Of a stretch of 64,000 nucleotides of DNA, positions 23,401 through 35,238 are shown piece by piece. Source of the stretch: Argopecten irradians (Eukaryota > Mollusca > Bivalvia > Pectinida > Pectinidae); assembly GCF_041381155.1 (NCBI RefSeq), contig NC_091142.1, forward strand, positions 30,183,528-30,247,527. Direction: 5' to 3'. The position numbers and the translations under genes are program-made. Numbering within the stretch: the stretch's first letter is position 1; the number at the start of each line of letters is the position of its first letter. A model generated the notes under the pieces. That model searched no databases and had not been told where the DNA came from. It saw nothing but the letters and a program-made list of their open reading frames with translations.

Positions 23401-25399
23401 CTTTGATCCATTCTCTTCGTCTGATGAACCCGAACTGAAGGCAAAGATTCAAACAATCCTGAGGGTTTATGGCATTCAAGAATCTGAGGGCGTAAAAGTG
23501 GAGGCTTCTATCGACGAAATGCTTGGCGTTTATGTAGAGGATGAAGACGATGAATTTAGGTTTATTCACGACACCATTTTTGACACCATTTGTTTGATAT
23601 TTGGTACGAAGTACCCTAATGAAATTATCCGTGTGGCGTCGTCGTGTTTTATAGAGAAAAGAGTTCGAACAGAAAACATTCCTGGCTTTTGTCCAAATTG
23701 CCTTGACGTCATTGTTTTGAAGAAATCCAAATATCATGTATTGGCCGCTAGGTGGATCACAGATGCGTCACGTGGTATAATCCGGGCTATGTTCATCAAT
23801 CCTAGTATCCGAGACCTGGGTATGCAGACGGCTTTTGTCGATCGGATCAAGAAGCTTTCTCCAAACGCGGCCATGGATTTGTTAACAAGTGTCGAGTCGA
23901 AGGATTCTGAAACAAAAAGCCAGTTTCGAGAAACCGTTCTATTCTTGGCTTGCCAAAAGGGTATAGTGTCTCTAGTAAAAGTTCTGCTTGAGAAACAAAA
24001 ACTGTTAAAAGACAACAATAATGTTGATGATACTTCACGTCTTGATATACCAGACAGTTGTGTGATCGAGGCTGTACGTCTAATACACTTGGATGTAGTT
24101 CAGGTTCTACTGGGCCACGGCGCAAAGGTAAACTTCGCGTGTGGGGCATTGTCTGATCGGTGTCTTCATATTGCGTGCAAAAAAGGCAGCCTCGATATGG
24201 TGAAACTGTTGCTCCGTTATGGGGCAGACGTGGGTTTGCAAGACCACACCGGGAAACAAGCAATTCATTATGCTAGTGAGTTCGGCCGTCTTGACATAAT
24301 GAAGGAACTATATAACAATAGAGCGTCTTTGTTAGCGACAGACAATACCGGCAAACAGGCCATCCATTACGCCGGTATGGCTGGGAGTCTGGAGTGCGTT
24401 CTATTTCTTCAACAGTCTGGAATCAGACGGAATGTTACTGATTGTGGCGATAAAACAGTACTACACTACGCAGCCACAGCGACTAATACGGACCTCATCC
24501 AACACCTTATGGACGACGAATCGGATATAAATGCCCCTGATAGCATGGGCGCAACTCCTCTTCATTTTGCATGTAGGGCGAACATGCCTGAGAACGTGTC
24601 GATCCTCCTGATGCACGGTGCCGATCCAGACAGTGTGGACGCCACTATGTGTTTACCTTTACACAGCGTCTGTAAGGGCTATAGGTCGGAACTGGACGGG
24701 CGAGATTCCTATCGATGTGTGGAACTTCTCCTGAATGTTGTGAGCGATGTAAACGCCGTGGACAGTTACGGTAAAACAGCGCTGCACTATGCTTGCAGTT
24801 GGGCACGAGATCGACGAGTAGATTGTGTGATGTTACTTTTATCAAAGGGGGCTAACCCAAACATCACAGACGACTTTGGACATCCGCCTGTATTCTATGC
24901 TTGTGAGAGCGGGAACCTCAAGTGTCTCCAGGCCCTTGTAGACCACGGCATTGACGTGAACCAAAAGGGGCACCAAGGGAAGCAACCTATTCATTACGCC
25001 TGTGGAAAGGGCAAAGTAAATATCGTCAAGACATTGGTCGATAAGGGAGCGTCCATAACCGCCGTAGACGACAAAGGGAAGCAACCCATTCACTATGCCT
25101 GTCAGCACGGAAACGATGACTGTGCAAGATATCTTTTAGACTGCAATATCGACATACACTGTATTGACGAACGAGGTTGGTGTCCCCTACACTACGCCTG
25201 TAAGTGGTGTCGTTCAAACTGCGTGCGTCTATTGATAAATTACGGTGCCAACACCGAGAGCACCGATAATGAAAACAAGACGCCGGATGATCTGGTGCCG
25301 AACTGGTCAACCAGGAAAACCCGAATCAAAAGATTCCTCCGGGGCCATAGTCTTCAAACAAATATCTTAACTCAATGCACGAAGACTATGAATATGTAA
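17307..25399 (+). CDS. Death domain - nSTAND3-like NTPase - ankyrin repeat protein (NLR-like)
   Basis: Four coding exons are visible, 17307-17411, 21070-21324, 22069-22176 and 22647-25399, all joined in phase 1; the true start lies upstream and was not found. Exon 2 is a Death domain (IGKEWCLLGYELGFSNSQLD, then MLTKWHETAL). The last exon carries the NTPase: FVRTRAAHAAHDLL, Walker A GNPGDGKS (22763-22786) and Walker B RIVYFVDD (from 22889), the layout of the novel STAND 3 group. About thirteen ankyrin repeats follow from about 23930, many with the core GKQPIHYAC. STAND proteins are signal-dependent oligomerising switches; here the Death domain would be the effector and the ankyrins the sensor. 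An immune or cell-death role is inferred from this. Stop TAA is at 25397, with a possible AATAAA at 25775. The upstream exons remain to be located. Confidence 0.85.
17755..18385 (+). mobile_element. LINE reverse-transcriptase fragment (L1/Tx1-like)
   Basis: The first 60 codons show the end of the RT palm, ISQLADDTTLFLKYRD with IIKQFGK, where ADD is the catalytic motif. Further downstream come LLIPQITYLASVQYI, FIWNHGPERVKRSV and GGLFIWDVESHI, typical of the C-terminal part of such LINEs. Frames shift between the blocks. It sits in the first visible intron of the NLR-like gene, same strand, and both ends are truncated. Confidence 0.7.
18386..21069. other. Intron of the NLR-like gene
   Basis: It starts with a poly(T) tract (18409-18431). 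'gcatcctcgatact' and 'agtatcgagggtg' near 18892-18952 form a small inverted pair. At 19196-19275 a unit around 'agttccccacattgac' repeats three times. No exon-like frame was recognised in the rest. Confidence 0.4.
21070..21324 (+). CDS. NLR-like gene, Death domain exon
   Basis: Acceptor 'gatttccatag', donor AACG|GTAATC, 255 bases in phase 1. The 85 residues cover a complete Death domain: helix 1 LGQLSIEIGKEW with the conserved Trp, helix 2 LGYELGF, helix 4 QQCIACMLTKWHE and helices 5-6 LTRSLAGVDRYDLVQKI. Confidence 0.8.
21668..22022 (+). mobile_element. MITE with 'tgctccaccgctgaca' ends, copy 1
   Basis: Left end 'atgctccaccgctgaca' and right end 'tgtcggcgctggagca' are near-perfect inverted repeats of about 17 bp around 320 bp without coding capacity. 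The same interior is found at 37385-37706. It lies in an intron of the NLR-like gene just before the linker exon. Confidence 0.7.
22069..22176 (+). CDS. NLR-like gene, linker exon
   Basis: A 'tttttttccaatag' acceptor and TTGG|GTACGT donor, 108 bases, phase 1. It encodes PEHQEFTEDACFNHFNSTIR and on to MQMYL, with no known domain, and bridges the Death domain and NTPase exons. Confidence 0.65.
22647..25399 (+). CDS. NLR-like gene, NTPase and ankyrin exon
   Basis: One 2753-base exon behind the acceptor 'ctatttacag'. The NTPase occupies about the first 200 codons, then a helical middle part (VHAFCGLVLIMMFDGRLPRS) as in STAND proteins, then ankyrin repeats to near the end. A short tail follows the last partial repeat. 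The two repeats ending in KGHQGKQPIHYACG and VDDKGKQPIHYACQ are close copies and suggest recent internal duplication. Confidence 0.9.
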
Positions 25400-25990
25400 T
25401 CATACAATTCGAGAAGCGGATATAGTTGTAAGCAGATACAAAACAGATTAATGTTAGTATTATAATGTTGCTGAAACCAATACATTTTTTTTTTTTTGGG
25501 GGGGTGTAATTTTGTGTTCATCTATATACCTCCTCAATGTGATTCAGATGCACATCTCTAGTACGAGGCCACGTTTTTTATATCATCCCACCACCTCTAT
25601 CTTGACAGCCAGGAGGAGATGGTTGGGGTATCTTCTCAGCTTCGCAGTTCACTTCTTACACTCTGAAAGTTAAATGTTTGCTGGCCCCGATTTCTCGAAA
25701 CAAACTTAAGTCAAAAACTGACAATTTTATTCACACTCATGTCGCCTGAGGCTGTATTGCATGGCTACCCATGCAATAAAGCTTCGTGGTGCAATTTTAA
25801 CATTTTTTTCAGAAAGTAGGCTGGATTTACTTTAAAAGATACAAACAACGCTATTTGCGTTGAATGTATCACGTATATTTTCATGTATGGAGAATTGACG
25901 TGCAGTCGCGTTTTTCTTCGAATTTATTTCAAAATGGCGGAAAATTATAGTAGTAAAATTGCAATTAAACGTCGAGGTATGAGAGAAAAA

Positions 25991-26142
25991 TACTCTTTCA
26001 TACGTTGATATGAAGGATAGGGATATTCTACCCTCTGGATCACAAAATGTTGTAAAACCCACGGCAAGCCTCGGGTTTACCAACATTTTGTGACCCTCGG
26101 GTAGAATATCCCTATTCTTCATATCTACTTATGAAAGAGTCT
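25991..26142. mobile_element. Hairpin MITE, arms about 70 bp
   Basis: 25991-26060 ('tactctttcatacgttgata' onward) is the reverse complement of 26071-26142 apart from a few mismatches, with a 10-bp loop. It has no coding capacity. Confidence 0.7.
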
Positions 26143-26220
26143 TATAATATACATATTTATACTACACAGAGACACTACTGTGTTATTTAAACAAGTTCAA
26201 TGAATGATGTGCCATAATGG

Positions 26221-26334
26221 CCTGGCCTCGATTTCTCGGAACAAGTAAGTAAGAAAATAACGTTTTTCACGTCAGTTATTTCAGGAGAAACAAATTAAGT
26301 TTCCGCACTTTTGTTTCGAGAAATCGAAGCCAGG
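26221..26334. mobile_element. Short TIR element with 'ggcctcgatttctcg' ends
   Basis: 24-bp ends 'cctggcctcgatttctcg...' and its complement '...cgagaaatcgaagccagg' bound 114 bp. A related end without its partner lies at 25681-25712 ('ctggccccgatttctcgaaa'). Confidence 0.65.
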
Positions 26335-26339
26335 AATTC

Positions 26340-27970
26340 CAACACAATCATAGTCCATGTCTTTATTTTTACTATGTTGTACATGTTTATTTACAATTTG
26401 ATAGAATAAAATTTTATAATTTTTAACCTGAATGTCTTATAAATATTCTACTATCAATAGATGGTAAATCACATTCTAAACCTCAGTGATCCGCCATCAA
26501 TAAACAATTCTTAACATTCCAAACAAACTCACCGAGGGTTCATTTGTATGTATCTCTTGGACGCTAGCTTTGCCTATCGCACTTTTCATAAAAACATATG
26601 GCCAAATAGCTGTCGTCTTTAAATTTGACAACTTTCATTTTAGGATCTATCAAAAAGCGAATTAGCAGACAAGCGCCCATGTTTGATTTTGACACCTGTT
26701 TTTGAGTTATGAGCTCTTTCTCGGAAAGTAATCAGGTCTCTCAGAAATTTCACACGTAGATATCGCCTCTGTATCCTCTGAGCCCTTGGAGTGCCAATCG
26801 CATTTCGGGTCCGATAGAAAACAACTTAAACAAGCATGGAAAGTTAGCATGCAATATCTCTTGTAATGGTACTGGTCTTGTTTTTAAAGCGAGTGATGAA
26901 AGGCCCTAACACATTTGGTTCTATGATATTCCGAAAGTAGGCCAAGGTCATTCATATATTGTAAATGGTACTTCACAAAACTATAATACTGACATTTTTT
27001 AAGCGTTGGTTGTCATATGTGTGACATGCATTGGGTTGCATCATACATTATGTGTTCAAGCATATCTACATGTATCATGATGCGCGTTAGCGAACCATTA
27101 AATATAAGAAAAACAATGCTTATATTTTAACTATTCTCGTTATAAAAGGTAACTAGATATAAAATAGTATGAAAATAAAACTTACACGTCCGCATAAAGA
27201 AGAATACTATGTGATGGAACAGCTGATGATTTGGCGGGAAATAATGGGTTCTAACCTCTTCTAATGTATTGGCATAGAAACCGACTACACAATTACAGTA
27301 GATGAATAAACCGTATAAAGAACTGGCAATGTCCCTACTGAAAATTATCACACAATGTTTTTTTTTAACAATATCTAGGTAATGTGTAGTGGCAATGAAA
27401 ATGTAATATTTCATCTATTGTCAAACCCCGCTACAGTTGTATTAGGATTTTGAGCAGTAACAACCCGGCTTCCTCGGGAACTCGAACTCCTGGACCTTTT
27501 GTCTCACACTAGGGTGGATAATCCTCCACTCGATCATTCCCTCTAGCTTACGTAATCAAATGTAGACCTGTACACTCACTATCTCTCGAAACCTCGAAGA
27601 CAATTCGCCATCTTTGATAGCAAAAGGATTACGATACACCTACCTCTTTTATTAAAACCAATCGGCTATAGTGACTGGTTTCGGCCATGTCCGTGCAAAG
27701 AGTGGCAGTGCATCATGACAATATCGCATTTGTCGCATGGCGCTTGTAGATCTTCTTTTAACGTTATCACATTATCGCTCTTTTCAGGGCGGACTGTTAC
27801 TCTTGGAATGACACAGTGTGAAATTTGGACCCGGAAATGCGACAGAGCGACATTTACTAAATCGAACCACCGTAGTAGGAGTATCGGAGTCTTTTGGCTA
27901 ACAAAGATTGTAATATCCAGGGTTCCGTCGACACTCAAATCACAACTAATGCAAATGGCGGTGATCTAAC
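26340..27970. other. Gene-free stretch between the NLR-like gene and the Gypsy element
   Basis: Open frames at 27127-27414 and 27666-27938 (minus) look mildly protein-like, but neither has a partner exon or a recognised domain. Confidence 0.4.
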
Positions 27971-28100
27971 AACTGATTTATTCTAACAGTAAAACCCGGA
28001 AACCGGATAAGGAGTTTCGGACGTCATACTAAAAGCGGACATCAACGTTAACATGATGTAGCGACAGCACACATTGAACTATTAATGTCAATACACTACA
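27971..28100 (-). repeat. Gypsy 3' LTR
   Basis: Partner of 45666-45795. The preceding minus-strand tract of A and G (28114-28101) is a plausible polypurine primer site. Confidence 0.75.
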
Positions 28101-30534
28101 CTCCTTCCCCTTTTAACGTTAATGTTCCTGACTCAGAGCATAGTATGAATCGTTAGTCATTTTGCAAATTGCTGAACAAATCAACTTCCATTGCCAATAA
28201 AGAATTATCCTCAAAAGACCTACTTGATCTCCATTTTTTTTTCCAAATTTAACTTTTTATCAAAACAGTTTGAAAAACACTTTAAACACAGTTCATATTA
28301 TATAGTACAATCAACAGTTCTCAGATCAAGTCTTGATGGTGCCTTGCGCGTCCATGGTGGATTGCGGCGTACTGCAGGCATTGGACTGGCAGTTGACGGG
28401 CTTACAATAGGCATAGGACTGGTGGTGGGAGCAGGCAGAGCTCCTTTTGGACTATTGTCATCGTGTGTTACTGTTGCCGGAGAGGGTATCGCTGGTGGTT
28501 CCTTTACATTTACAGAAACCACTAGTTTCGGAGGTCTAGCGATTGTCTCTGGTAACAAAAATGGAATATCTTTTGTCACAGGCACTTCCTCACTGAACAG
28601 TTCTTCCCCGATGCTAAGATGTGATCGACATGTGCGTAACGAATGTTTGGTCCGACTCGCACGAGGTACGTTAGAGGACCTAATTGCTTCATAATCTTGC
28701 CCGGAATCCATTTCTCATGACCACCACGGAAATTCCTAACACGTACAGTCTTCTTAGGCGAGAATGTTCGAGCTTTGACACGTCCTTTGTCATGGTGGCG
28801 CTTCTATTCGGCTTGCTTACCTGCCACACGCCGTCCCAGATCTGGTTTCAGCATTGATAACTGGGTTCGAATTTGTCGCTTAAGAAACAATTAAGCGGGC
28901 GATATTCCAGTTACCGAATGCGGCGTGGATCGATACTTCAGCAAGAAATTACTTAGTCTATGCTGAATAGAAAGCTGACTATTCCCTTCAAAAACTTGCT
29001 TCTCGAGCGCTCGCTTTAGTATCTGTACCGATCGTTCGGCAGCTCCATTGAAGCGGGATGGTACGGTGCAACGAGCGTATGCTTCACTCCGGTTTTGCTA
29101 AGGAACAGTTCAAATTCACTTGATGTGAATTGTGGTCCATTGTCGGAGACAATCTCCTCTGGTAGACCATACGAACTAAACAGTGAACGCAGAATCTCAA
29201 TCGTTCTACTACGTCATGTGAGTCACCTCGATCCACTTTGAATGACTATCAATAACGACCAAAATAATTTGCTTGTTTTTCTATATGTAGACGTTGCCAC
29301 ACACGTGTAGGCCATGACCAGGAATGAGGATACCGGAGACATGTTTCGGGTAGCCTGACAAGTACTACAGGCTTTCACCATGCTCTCAATGTCCTTGTCC
29401 AGATTAGGCCATCACAGATAACTCCGGCCTAGCGATTTCATACGACTCATTCCGAGATGCTGGTCATTAAGACCTGACAGAAAACCCTCGCGATAAGTTG
29501 ACGGTATGACAACACGCAAACCCCACAACGCGCATCCTTGCTCACTCGACAGTTCGTCTTTGCGTCGGAAGTTCGGTTGTAGATCGCTATCTGATGTATA
29601 ATTCGGCCATCCCCTAAGAATGTAGTCAAGTACTTTCGAGAGGACAGAGTCGCGTCGCGTCTCTGTCGCTATATCATCAGACGTAATCGGCAAGTCGTCC
29701 AGAAGTGTGAAATGATAGATGTCAAATTCTTCAGATTTCTCATCAGACTTGAGTGGCAAGCGCGATAAGGCATCAGTATTCGCATGATCCTCGGATTTCC
29801 GGTATACAATATCGTACTGATACGCAGATAAGATGAGAGCTCACCTCTGCATGGGAGCTGCAGCTAACTTTGGAACACCGTTTTTGGATCAAGAAACGTT
29901 GTCAACGGTTTGCGATCCGTCACTAACGTAAACCTACGGCCATAGAGGTACTTGTAAAATTTCCTGACTCCGAACACTAACGCGGGTGCCTCTTTTTCAA
30001 TTTTGGCGTAGTTCTTTTCACTCTTCGAAAGTGTCCTCGATGCATAGGCTATCGGTCGTTCCTCACCGGTTTCGCTGATATGGGAGATCACAGCTCCTAC
30101 CCTGTTGGCAGACGCGTCACAAACCAATCCCAAAGCCTTATTGATGTCGTGATGTACTAGAACACGCTCATCGGACAACTGAAACTTACATGCTTTGAAC
30201 GCTTTTTCACAATCCGATGTCCAGTTCCATGGTTTGTCTTGTCTCAACAGCTCATGTAATGGCTGTAGCGTAGTCGAGAGTTGGAAGATACTGATCATAA
30301 TAGTTCAAAGGCCCGAGAAACGATTTCAGTTCGGTAACATTCGTTGGACTTGGTGCTTTCTTAATTGCTTCGACTTTAGCTTCGGTAATGTGAATTCCAT
30401 CACTGTCAACCCTATGGCCCATATAAACCACAGAATCTTGCATGAACAGACGTTTGTCTATTTGTTCACGATCGGTCGGAGCGGTTATCAAGATATCGTC
30501 GTAATAGAATATTGTGAAAGAGAACATCAAGAAG

Positions 30535-32005
30535 GATCGATAATATTTTTAGACCAACAATAAGCTTTTGACAGAATTGAGTGGGGGTGGGTTTCGAAAT
30601 GTTTCCATGAATTCAAATTTTGAAATAATTGGATATACATGCTCTTGATAAACTCAAAAACATGTATACAGACAAATGGCTATACATCGGCCTATTTTGA
30701 AATCTCAAGATCAACCCGTCAAGGCTGCCCAACAGCACCATTACTTTATATTATACAGGCAGAGCCACTAGCATGTGCTATCAGATCTGATAGCACATGC
30801 TAGTGGCTCTGCCTGTATAATATAAAGTAAAGAAACTGCTGTAAAAACATTAGGCGTCTTTCATGGACATGTGATAAATAATGATAATATATGGAAAGAA
30901 AAAATTCAGAAGATTAAGAATATTGTCTACAAGTATGGAAAACAAGAAATCTCACTTTTAAAGGGAAAACACTAATAATCAAATCTTATATTATATCCTT
31001 ATAAGCAGAAATTAAATGGAATACTCAATTTCAGAAGGAAATAGATTGGATAAATGTTTGGAATTTTTTGGAAATACCGACTATGCAAATTACAAATAAA
31101 AAAGACTATGCAATTACAAATAAAAAAGAATTTCAATGGAAAAGTATACATAGGGTAATATATACAGAAAACAAACTAAGTCTAATGAAAGATCCGATGG
31201 ACTATATCATATGTGTAGAACTGAAAATGAGACTTTAACCCGTTTGTTTTTTAACTGTTTATTCACAACACAATTGTTAGACATAATACATGCTAATCTT
31301 TACAATAATGAAAATTTTGAAACTGTAAACATGACATGGAATATTGATGAGGAGAAAATGATGCTCGGTGACTGCACTGATAATTTATTGAAAAATCCGA
31401 TATCTAACACAGTCATAATTTCAACTAAATGGGTTATATGGAAGATCAGGAATATAAAAAATTACCAAAACAAATTAACTTCTTCTAAATCAGCATTTCA
31501 AATTTTAAAAGAATTACTTAAAGATAATCTGTCATTATCCATAAAAATTAAACAAAATAAGAAAAAGGAATTGATAGTTTCAAAATACCTAAGTTTATTA
31601 CGAAAACTGTGACTTAAGAACTACATATATTTATAATAACTCTTTTGTCACTCAAGTATATGTGAGAGTTTTTCATAATCCTTAAAACTAATAATATGGA
31701 TTGATTAGAAGTTAAATTTAAAAATGTTAAAAAAAAAGAAGAAAGTACATATAAACAAATAACATTACATAATATGTGTACCACTGAATTTATTAAAAGT
31801 AAGAAAGCATTTATATCAATTTGAAACAGAATGTCAGAATAGGTGATACAGAGTAGTCTCCCTTCTATCGATTTTTTATATTAGAGTTGTCTCCCCTTAC
31901 CTGACATATTTGATGGCAATATTAATGTTATTTATATGTCTATTGAATAAAAAAAAATGAAAAAAAAAATCGATACGAAATTGATCTATAAATAAAAAAA
32001 AATCG
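30535..32005 (+). mobile_element. LINE with poly(A) tail (L1/Tx1-like), inside Gypsy reverse transcriptase
   Basis: RT remnants read TRQGCPTAPLLYIIQAEPLA, then after a 90-bp palindrome KTLGVFHGHV and KIQKIKNIVYKYGKQ, and CRTENETLTRLFFNC near the C-terminus (31211-31612). Between the palindrome's two sides the region that should carry the catalytic ADD motif is missing. A-rich tails occur at 31950-31970 and 31990-32005. It lies on the strand opposite to the Gypsy element. Confidence 0.7.
30741..30830. repeat. Perfect 90-bp palindrome without a loop
   Basis: The 45 bases 30741-30785 are followed directly by their exact reverse complement, 30786-30830. The left half is LINE RT coding sequence in its proper orientation. 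Confidence 0.95.
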
Positions 32006-32926
32006 TCGATACGACACATTACATGCGTTATTCCCTGTAGAATTTGATCCATAACTGACTGGAAGATGGTTAGATTTGATGTCACACTAAAGGCTAATTT
32101 GTGATATCGCAACAGAACGATTGTCAAGTATTGCTTTGATTGTTCGTCCAGGCTCCATCGCTGATATGCCTGCGATAGATCCAACTTTGTGAAGTTTTGT
32201 CCAACGGCTAGTTGAGCAAACATCCCTTCCAAATTTGGTAGTGGATATTGCTGTTCGTCCAGACACCTATTCACCGTCACTTTGAAATCTCCACAGAGGC
32301 GTATCGATTTGTCCGATTTTTACACGACAACTATCGGGGTCGGCCAATCGCTTCGCTCGACTCTCGATAAAGCTCCTTCGCTCTGTAGTCGTTAAAATTC
32401 TTTCTCGACGGGTTCCTTCAATGAAAAAGGCACAGGTCTTACCTTACAAAATACCGCCTGCGCACCATCTTTGACCTGCACCTCCGCTTTGAACTCGGTT
32501 ATGATCCCTAGACCTTTTTCCAACAGTTTATGATGCTTCGCAAGTAGCTTGTCGACTTCGGATTTCACACCATCGGATTTCGGATAAAACTTCAAGGCAA
32601 AGATACTTGGCCAGTCTAACTTCACTTGGTTAAGCCAGTTTCTACCTAGCAATGACGATCGATCGCCACAAACAACACGTAATGGTATCACATAATTCTG
32701 ACTACCATAGTTCACCGGAACCGATATATCTCACCAAGTAATGGTACGCGTCCTTCACCATAGTCTCTAAGCGTCACGGTCTGTTTTTGCAATGGCAAAT
32801 GAGAAAAGTACCGGTTGTACGCATTCTTCGCGCACACGGTTACTGCCGAACCCGTATCGATCTCCAACTTAACTGGATTACCGTCCAGCTTTAGATTTAC
32901 CTTGTATCCTGAATTGTCCGAACCAG

Positions 32927-33190
32927 TTATGAATATAGTCCGAATAAGAATCCATCTTCTTCGTCATTGTCCCTGTCACATTCCTCGACTTCGACGTACT
33001 TATTTTCAGCACCTACATGACCTTTGGACCTTTTGTTTGGACATTTTTTCCAAATATGTCCAATCTGATGACAAGAATAGCACTTGTCTTTGATAAACTT
33101 ACAGTCTGACTGTGCATGCTTTCCTCCACACCGAAAACACAAATTTGCATTGTCCGGCTTTATAGACTTTTTACCTTGACCTAGTTTCAC
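32927..33190 (-). mobile_element. Gypsy part: nucleocapsid zinc knuckles
   Basis: Two CCHC-type knuckles are visible (CFRCGGKHAQSDC and CYSCHQIGHIWKKC). They belong to the fossil Gypsy element. Confidence 0.75.
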
Positions 33191-33249
33191 AGATTTTCCC
33201 TTACGACTCTGATTAGACTTACGGTTTACATAATTGACCGACTGGGTTA

Positions 33250-34438
33250 AGGCCCCTTTACACTGGATGAAGACTCTACTACGCTTTCCACGGCCTCACG
33301 ACCATTAAGATCGTAGCAAGAACTTGAAACTTTATGAAAATCATCTTCAGTGTGACTGTTATAACGACACTGATACGCTCATACTGCGCACAAAAAAAAA
33401 TGCTTTGTGCCACATTCTTTACGTCAACGGTGCGTTCTCAGTTCGATTATACCACGACAAACCATGCTGCCTGTACGAAATTTTACGACTAGGACCGGAT
33501 GCTGTTACGCTCTAGAAGATTGCATCACGCTAGTACAGTATTCCGCTGCTTCCATGAGTATCACGATTGCGCTACGTTATGTCCACGACTTTCTCAAGAC
33601 TGACCGACGTTTACTATATACATATATATGTATAATACGATGTTTTTTAGCCTTATCTCTCAATTTTATTCTTGCTTTTAAGGAGGAAACACCTTAAGAA
33701 GGAAATTAAACTTTGATGCACCTTGCGCTATTGCAAGGTCAGTAATGTATATTTCAAGTAAAGATAGCAATATCCTTATAAATTGCTGCAGAGAAGGGGA
33801 AGAAGTATGAGAAAACGGAGGGCTGTCTTGCTCAGGCCATGGATTTCTGCTGATGGGGGCTGCATTTTAGCTTCCTCTGAGTTGGTCATTGGCTGCAGGA
33901 TGTACTGTGGCCGTTTCCGTAAAACCCTTGCCTCGACCACCTCTCTTTTTCCCTCTGATAATTATTGTTTTAATGTGACTGTAATGACAACGTAAAACGG
34001 TCGTGGGACCTCGTCGTGAGAACGTACCATGGTCCTCCTGATCGTAGTAAGAGCGGGACTTTGCGTAATACGCGCGTAGCTAAGACTTAGTGATATCGTA
34101 GTTAGGACGTAGCCGTCGTATTGCAAGCGTAAAGCGATCGTAGTTCAAACGCTAGAACAGCGTAGGGAGTGTTGCATCATAGTTTTGACGCCCAAGCCAA
34201 GTGAGTCCTACGTTTCTACTACGCCGCACCTGCTGCCACTACGCTCCGCCTACGACCTTGATACGATGTCACTACGACCCTTTAACACAATGACCTCGCT
34301 ACGTAAATTTTTAGCATGTTCAAAATAGTCGTAGCACAATCCCGCTCGTCCACGCTCTGTTCCGCGCAATGACGGCCTGCCACGTTCTAAATGAATTTCT
34401 AGGTCGTAGCGCGGTCTTCATCCAGTGTGAAGGGAGTA
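33250..34438. mobile_element. PIF/Harbinger-like non-autonomous element inside Gypsy gag
   Basis: The ends 'ggcccctttacactggatga' and the complementary 'tcatccagtgtgaagg' are inverted repeats of about 20 bp. TTA flanks both sides (33247-33249 and 34439-34441), the target choice of PIF/Harbinger. The 1189-bp interior is rich in 'ctacga' motifs and shows no transposase. Confidence 0.65.
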
Positions 34439-34892
34439 TTACCGATACAGGCTTTCCCATCTCCTCTGTCTTTTTGGTTGCCATCTCTACGGCTAACGCT
34501 ATCTCGGTTGCCTTGGCAAGATCGAAATCTTTTTCGGCCAACAGTTTCTTTTGGACTACCTCACTCATTATTTACAAACCAGTCTATCACGTAAGGCTTG
34601 ATTCAGAAAATCTTGAAAGTCACAGTCTTTGGCTAACTTCTTAAGACTCACAACATAATCAGACACGGATTCCCCCACTTGCTGTTTCCTACTGTGAAAC
34701 TTAAACCGTTTAGCTGTTACGAGGGGTTTTGTGCGAAATCTCCTGACAATGCAGTCTTTATTTTATCATAGGACTTCGTACTAGGGAGGTCTGGGGTCAG
34801 AATGTTTCTCAATAACGCGTATGTGCCAGACCCTACCACGGCTAGAAACACAGCAACACGTTTGAAGGTTTTATTCTCAATTAAACAATACC

Positions 34893-35238
34893 TTAAAGTG
34901 AATAGTCGGGTAAAGAAAACCAGGCTAAATGCGTTCATTGGCCTTCCAAAAGTTCTCACATATTAATACGACGGTCAAGTTCTGCTTACGTTTCCCAGTT
35001 CTGACCATTAAAGTAAAGGAAAGTTGAAAGCATTGAAAGCGAGGCTGCGTGTAAATGTAACCACAGACATAGTCAGCCGGGAGGACGTTTTAGGATTCCT
35101 ATACTTTAAATTAATTTCTTCGTACGCAGACAGATTTTGGCGAGAGATTTTATTTTTCTATTTCATCAGAAATTATACTGGATACATTCACACCATTTTT
35201 ATCGACTTTAGCCATCCTTGCCCGACTGTTCACTTTAA
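34893..35238. mobile_element. TTAA-flanked MITE, copy 1
   Basis: The ends 'ttaaagtgaatagtcggg' and 'cccgactgttcactttaa' are inverted repeats flanked by TTAA, as in piggyBac-type elements. 346 bp, no transposase. A second copy in the same orientation set lies at 46058-46401. Confidence 0.75.

Larger units (their letters stand above)
28298..32930 (-). mobile_element. Gypsy part: pol remnants (protease to integrase tail)
   Basis: Protease lies at about 32620-32930 (DTGS with LLGRNWL), reverse transcriptase on both sides of the LINE (about 32000-32390 and 30252-30530, with YYDDI), RNase H at 29880-30290 (CDASANRVGAV), the integrase zinc-binding and core region at about 28870-29760, and the tail at 28298-28711. 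Fossil only. Confidence 0.75.

Noticed and set aside
27186-27262. Possible minus-strand exon (EVRTHYFPPNHQLFHH) before a GTAAGT
   Set aside because: The acceptor is weak and no compatible neighbouring exon was found.
27666-27938. Minus-strand frame of 90 codons beside the Gypsy 3' LTR
   Set aside because: Both strands are open and neither shows a known domain or splice partner; the composition alone is not enough.
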